Positions 43,256-45,897 of a stretch of 45,897 bases of DNA are shown here, one piece after another; the first letter of the stretch is position 1, and the number at the start of each line of letters is the position of its first letter. Under the pieces are notes generated by a model. That model made no database searches and was not told the DNA's origin. It worked only from the letters and a program-made list of their open reading frames with translations. A program made the position numbers and the translations under genes. The DNA is from Veillonellaceae bacterium (lineage in GTDB: Bacteria > Bacillota > Negativicutes > JAAYSF01), in contig JAAYSF010000039.1 in assembly GCA_012523975.1 (NCBI GenBank), positions 1 through 45,897 on the forward strand. Reading direction: 5' to 3'.

Positions 43256-45736
43256 TCACCCTTTTTTTTGCTCAGTAAATAGTCGTACAAGAACTGCCCG
43301 GCTGCCAATGCCTAATTTAGCGTATATTTTCTGGAGAGCCTTTTTAACAGTTACTTCGGCGATACTAAGCTTGGTGGCAATAATGTGATTGGATAATCCC
43401 TGGGCTACAAGTTCAGCAATTTCCAGTTCTCTTGCCGTAAGCCTAGTGATACCGAAGTGTTGCTCGATGTTTGCTATCATTCCTTCTACGTTCTTACTTA
43501 CAGAAGCATAAACTTTTCTGACATGACCAATAAATTCGACACAATTGCCGTCTTGCGCTAAATCGATAAGAATATTGCTGATGTAGTCCCCATTTTCAAC
43601 AAAAGGCATAATTAATTGATCGGGAGCCGCAATATCAATTGCTTTTTTAAGTGCTGCTTGCCCTTCCTGGTAATGATTTAGTCGATAGTGGGCTGCCGCC
43701 ATATAGATATAAGTATACACATGCCCTAATAGATGAGGAAAAACGCTGGCAATACTAATAAACTGTGTAGCAATGCCAAGCAGTTTTGTATATTCACCTT
43801 TCAGCAATAACCCTCTGCCATAGATAATGTTAAAAAAGGCATAACAAGGATAATGCAGCCGGCTTTCCTGTAACTGGCCATGCAAAATCCAATTGGGAAT
43901 CTTATATGCTTGACCAAGGCATGAATATATATACCCTTCACACATATCCACCAGATCGACATACATATACTTTCTATTTTTCTTAACTTCTGACCGCATC
44001 TGCTGCAAAACATCCAAGGCCGAAGATAAATCTCCCTTAATCAAAGCCAGCCGGATTTGCAGAAACATTGCACAAAGCATGATACCCAGCTGCTGATGGC
44101 AGCCTGCTATATACATCGCTTTATGATTGTTAATTTCAGCGTTTTCAAAGTCTCCGCAATAATAATAACGCTCTGCCTGCATAACATAATCGCCGCCCGC
44201 TCCATGACCGGCTGTTATCTGACAATAACGATGGATAAGCTCCATAATCTGCTGTGCTTGTTTCTCAAGTTCGCCGCTGCAGCGATAAAATAGATAGAGT
44301 ATAGACGGCGCACCAAAGTTCCAGGCAGAATTACTATTGAAAATCCGGGAAGGGCCTTTCAATAATTGACTGGCTTGGGAAGCCTGTTCGGCCATAGCAT
44401 TTAAATCATTATATCTTGTAAACATATTTGAAAATGCCAGTTCTCCCAATAGCCAGTTCCTTTTTTCTTCGTCCTGAATACTGCCGATATCCTCAATAAG
44501 CTCCTTGTACTGTACGGTATATAACTCTTTTTCATTAAACAAAAATAACTTTGAAACATAAAACAAAACCGCCAGCGGATGTTGTCTTTTTATTGCCGTT
44601 GGGCATTCGGCAAAATATCTAAGCAACATTTCTCTATGGCTATTATTAATACTTTCGCCTCTATCAAGCTCAAATACCGTTAATAGCTTGTCAAAATCAG
44701 CGGCTTTATAAAAATAATGCATAGCGTTTATATAATCACGAACACTTAAATACCATTCTCCCGCCATCGCATAAATCGATCGCTGCTTCTTCTCCTCTTG
44801 CCTATCCAGTAAGTCCCGCAGAAAACTGGTAAAAACATTATGAATCTGATAGGTCTTGCTAACATTATCATATGTTGTAAAGGCATTTTTAGCGACAAGC
44901 TGGCATAACAAAACCTCGGCATTATCCTTATTCCACATGGCTTTAGCCTGCTTTAAGCTAAAGCTGTCAAAGATACACACAACTTCCAAAAAAGCCTTTA
45001 ACTCCGGAGAGCAATTACGATAAACGACCTTTTCAATAAGTTCATGAAGAGTGGCCTGACACTCAATCCGCCCTTCCTGCATAATACTTAACATGCAAAG
45101 ATATAAGGCGCTGACCCAGCCTTCGGTATAAGCATAGAGCGCGGATGCTTCCTGTTGCTTTAGCTGTACACCGCAAAGCTTATAATATTCAATAATTTCA
45201 TCTTGAGTAAACTCAAAATTACGCTTATCAATTAAATAGCAATAGCCTTTGAGCATCAGTTCTGCAGTATTTTCACTAAACATCTCTCGGGAAATTACTA
45301 TGATATGCAGATTAGGATGAGCCTTTTTTATTAGACATTCAAAAAACTTATCAATACTTTCGCATGACAATAGATGGTAATCGTCTATAACAATTACCGT
45401 CTTGCGGGAAAAGACTAGCCCAGTAATAAGGTCCAAGGATTCTTCCCTGCAAATACTGCTAGTAGGCGCGCCCAAATCAATCAGACTAATTGCACATTGA
45501 TTATTGAGCTTGGCGATTAAACGACAAAAACCGTTCCAAAATCCACTTATTGAGTCGTCTGCTACCGTTTGCCATAAAACTTTAGCTTTACAGTTTTTTA
45601 AATATTCTCTTACAGCCGTTGTTTTGCCGTAGCCCATCGGGGCTTCTATAACAGTTAAAGGATATTCCCAAACCTTTTCGAGTGCTTTTCGAATTGGCTT
45701 ACGGATGTATAGAGCCTTTGGATTATATGTTGACAT
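43256..45736 (-). CDS. LuxR-family, MalT-like ATP-dependent transcriptional regulator
   Basis: The 826-residue protein has the MalT (STAND ATPase) layout. The nucleotide-binding domain (about 20-300) carries Walker A APMGYGKTT and Walker B-like TVIVIDDYHLL. A winged-helix and TPR-like helical sensor region (about 310-740) follows. The LuxR-type DNA-binding domain (about 760-826) has LTARELEIAELVAQGLSNHIIATKLSIAEVTVKKALQKIYAKL. Such proteins bind an inducer in the helical region and activate transcription with ATP. The inducer is unknown. The start is ATG 45736, seven bases after GGAGG; the ATG seven codons upstream has no site. It lies next to the DUF2442 and tps genes on the same strand and is the only DNA-binding regulator in the region, so it may control the adhesin. 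Confidence 0.92.
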   Translation of the reverse strand: MSTYNPKALYIRKPIRKALEKVWEYPLTVIEAPMGYGKTTAVREYLKNCKAKVLWQTVADDSISGFWNGFCRLIAKLNNQCAISLIDLGAPTSSICREESLDLITGLVFSRKTVIVIDDYHLLSCESIDKFFECLIKKAHPNLHIIVISREMFSENTAELMLKGYCYLIDKRNFEFTQDEIIEYYKLCGVQLKQQEASALYAYTEGWVSALYLCMLSIMQEGRIECQATLHELIEKVVYRNCSPELKAFLEVVCIFDSFSLKQAKAMWNKDNAEVLLCQLVAKNAFTTYDNVSKTYQIHNVFTSFLRDLLDRQEEKKQRSIYAMAGEWYLSVRDYINAMHYFYKAADFDKLLTVFELDRGESINNSHREMLLRYFAECPTAIKRQHPLAVLFYVSKLFLFNEKELYTVQYKELIEDIGSIQDEEKRNWLLGELAFSNMFTRYNDLNAMAEQASQASQLLKGPSRIFNSNSAWNFGAPSILYLFYRCSGELEKQAQQIMELIHRYCQITAGHGAGGDYVMQAERYYYCGDFENAEINNHKAMYIAGCHQQLGIMLCAMFLQIRLALIKGDLSSALDVLQQMRSEVKKNRKYMYVDLVDMCEGYIYSCLGQAYKIPNWILHGQLQESRLHYPCYAFFNIIYGRGLLLKGEYTKLLGIATQFISIASVFPHLLGHVYTYIYMAAAHYRLNHYQEGQAALKKAIDIAAPDQLIMPFVENGDYISNILIDLAQDGNCVEFIGHVRKVYASVSKNVEGMIANIEQHFGITRLTARELEIAELVAQGLSNHIIATKLSIAEVTVKKALQKIYAKLGIGSRAVLVRLFTEQKKG

Positions 45737-45862
45737 ACTGCTACCTCCTAGGAGCATACCTCTTCGCGCATCTAGGGGTTTAACTTAAATTTGCTATATT
45801 TTATCACAAATTATGGTTTATTGAAATATTTCCTTTAAAATCCAAAAATATTTTTTGCTAAT

Positions 45863-45897
45863 AAAAATACCCGACACAGGCAATGCCGTATCGGGTA
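45863..45897 (-). terminator. Terminator of a gene beyond the right edge
   Basis: TACCCGA (45868-45874) pairs with TCGGGTA (45891-45897), extended by an inner GGCA/TGCC stem. On the minus strand it is followed by TTTTTATT. The gene it serves lies to the right of the window. Confidence 0.75.

Overview
The window looks like chromosome of a diderm, probably spore-forming Firmicute of the Negativicutes (Sporomusa/Pelosinus-like). Two features point there. A complete two-partner secretion locus (FhaC/ShlB-type outer-membrane pore plus a 5,060-residue LktA-like adhesin) implies an outer membrane. A cobalamin-riboswitch-controlled protein made of two tandem CobT modules recalls the ArsA/ArsB pair of Sporomusa ovata. 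The remaining genes have Firmicute-style Shine-Dalgarno sites and terminators. The taxon is an inference, because no rRNA gene is present.

Layout. 1-1.8 kb (minus): the 5' part of a 3-methyladenine DNA glycosylase, a ferredoxin-nitroreductase and a half-size EamA transporter. 1.9-4.2 kb: promoter, cobalamin riboswitch, terminator and the double CobT protein. 4.2-7.2 kb: exonuclease III (plus), converging on an aromatic amino acid operon (DAHP synthase, then prephenate dehydratase; minus). That operon has a long leader encoding a Phe-rich peptide of 49 residues followed by a terminator, which is the arrangement of ribosome-mediated attenuation. 7.2-10.4 kb (minus): a chemoreceptor preceded by a 26-bp perfect inverted repeat, a YaiI/YqxD protein, a 43-aa basic protein and MsrB. 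10.6-16 kb (plus): a DUF2157/GDYXXLXY membrane pair, then an iron alcohol dehydrogenase overlapping a PAS-GGDEF-EAL protein.

16-22.3 kb (minus) is a signalling cluster: DUF1540 small protein; then, in transcription order, FIST-GGDEF, receiver-HDOD, receiver (apparently once joined to an unknown domain) and a GAF-PAS histidine kinase. It carries three frame disruptions. Two are -1 shifts at seven-A tracts and one is an exact 20-bp tandem duplication. Two related hairpin-forming elements flank the FIST-GGDEF gene. They may be an undescribed RNA element.

22.7-25.1 kb (plus): a dicarboxylate/amino-acid symporter and a D-cysteine desulfhydrase-like PLP enzyme. 25.2-45.7 kb (minus): a secreted protein with a charged tail, tpsB, the giant tpsA (one third of the window), a DUF2442 protein and a MalT-like LuxR regulator that may control the adhesin locus. 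The window ends in the terminator of a gene lying beyond the right edge.

The strongest candidates for something new are the Phe-leader attenuator in a Firmicute-type genome, the covalently fused double CobT, the paired RNA-like elements, and the frame-disrupted signalling genes.
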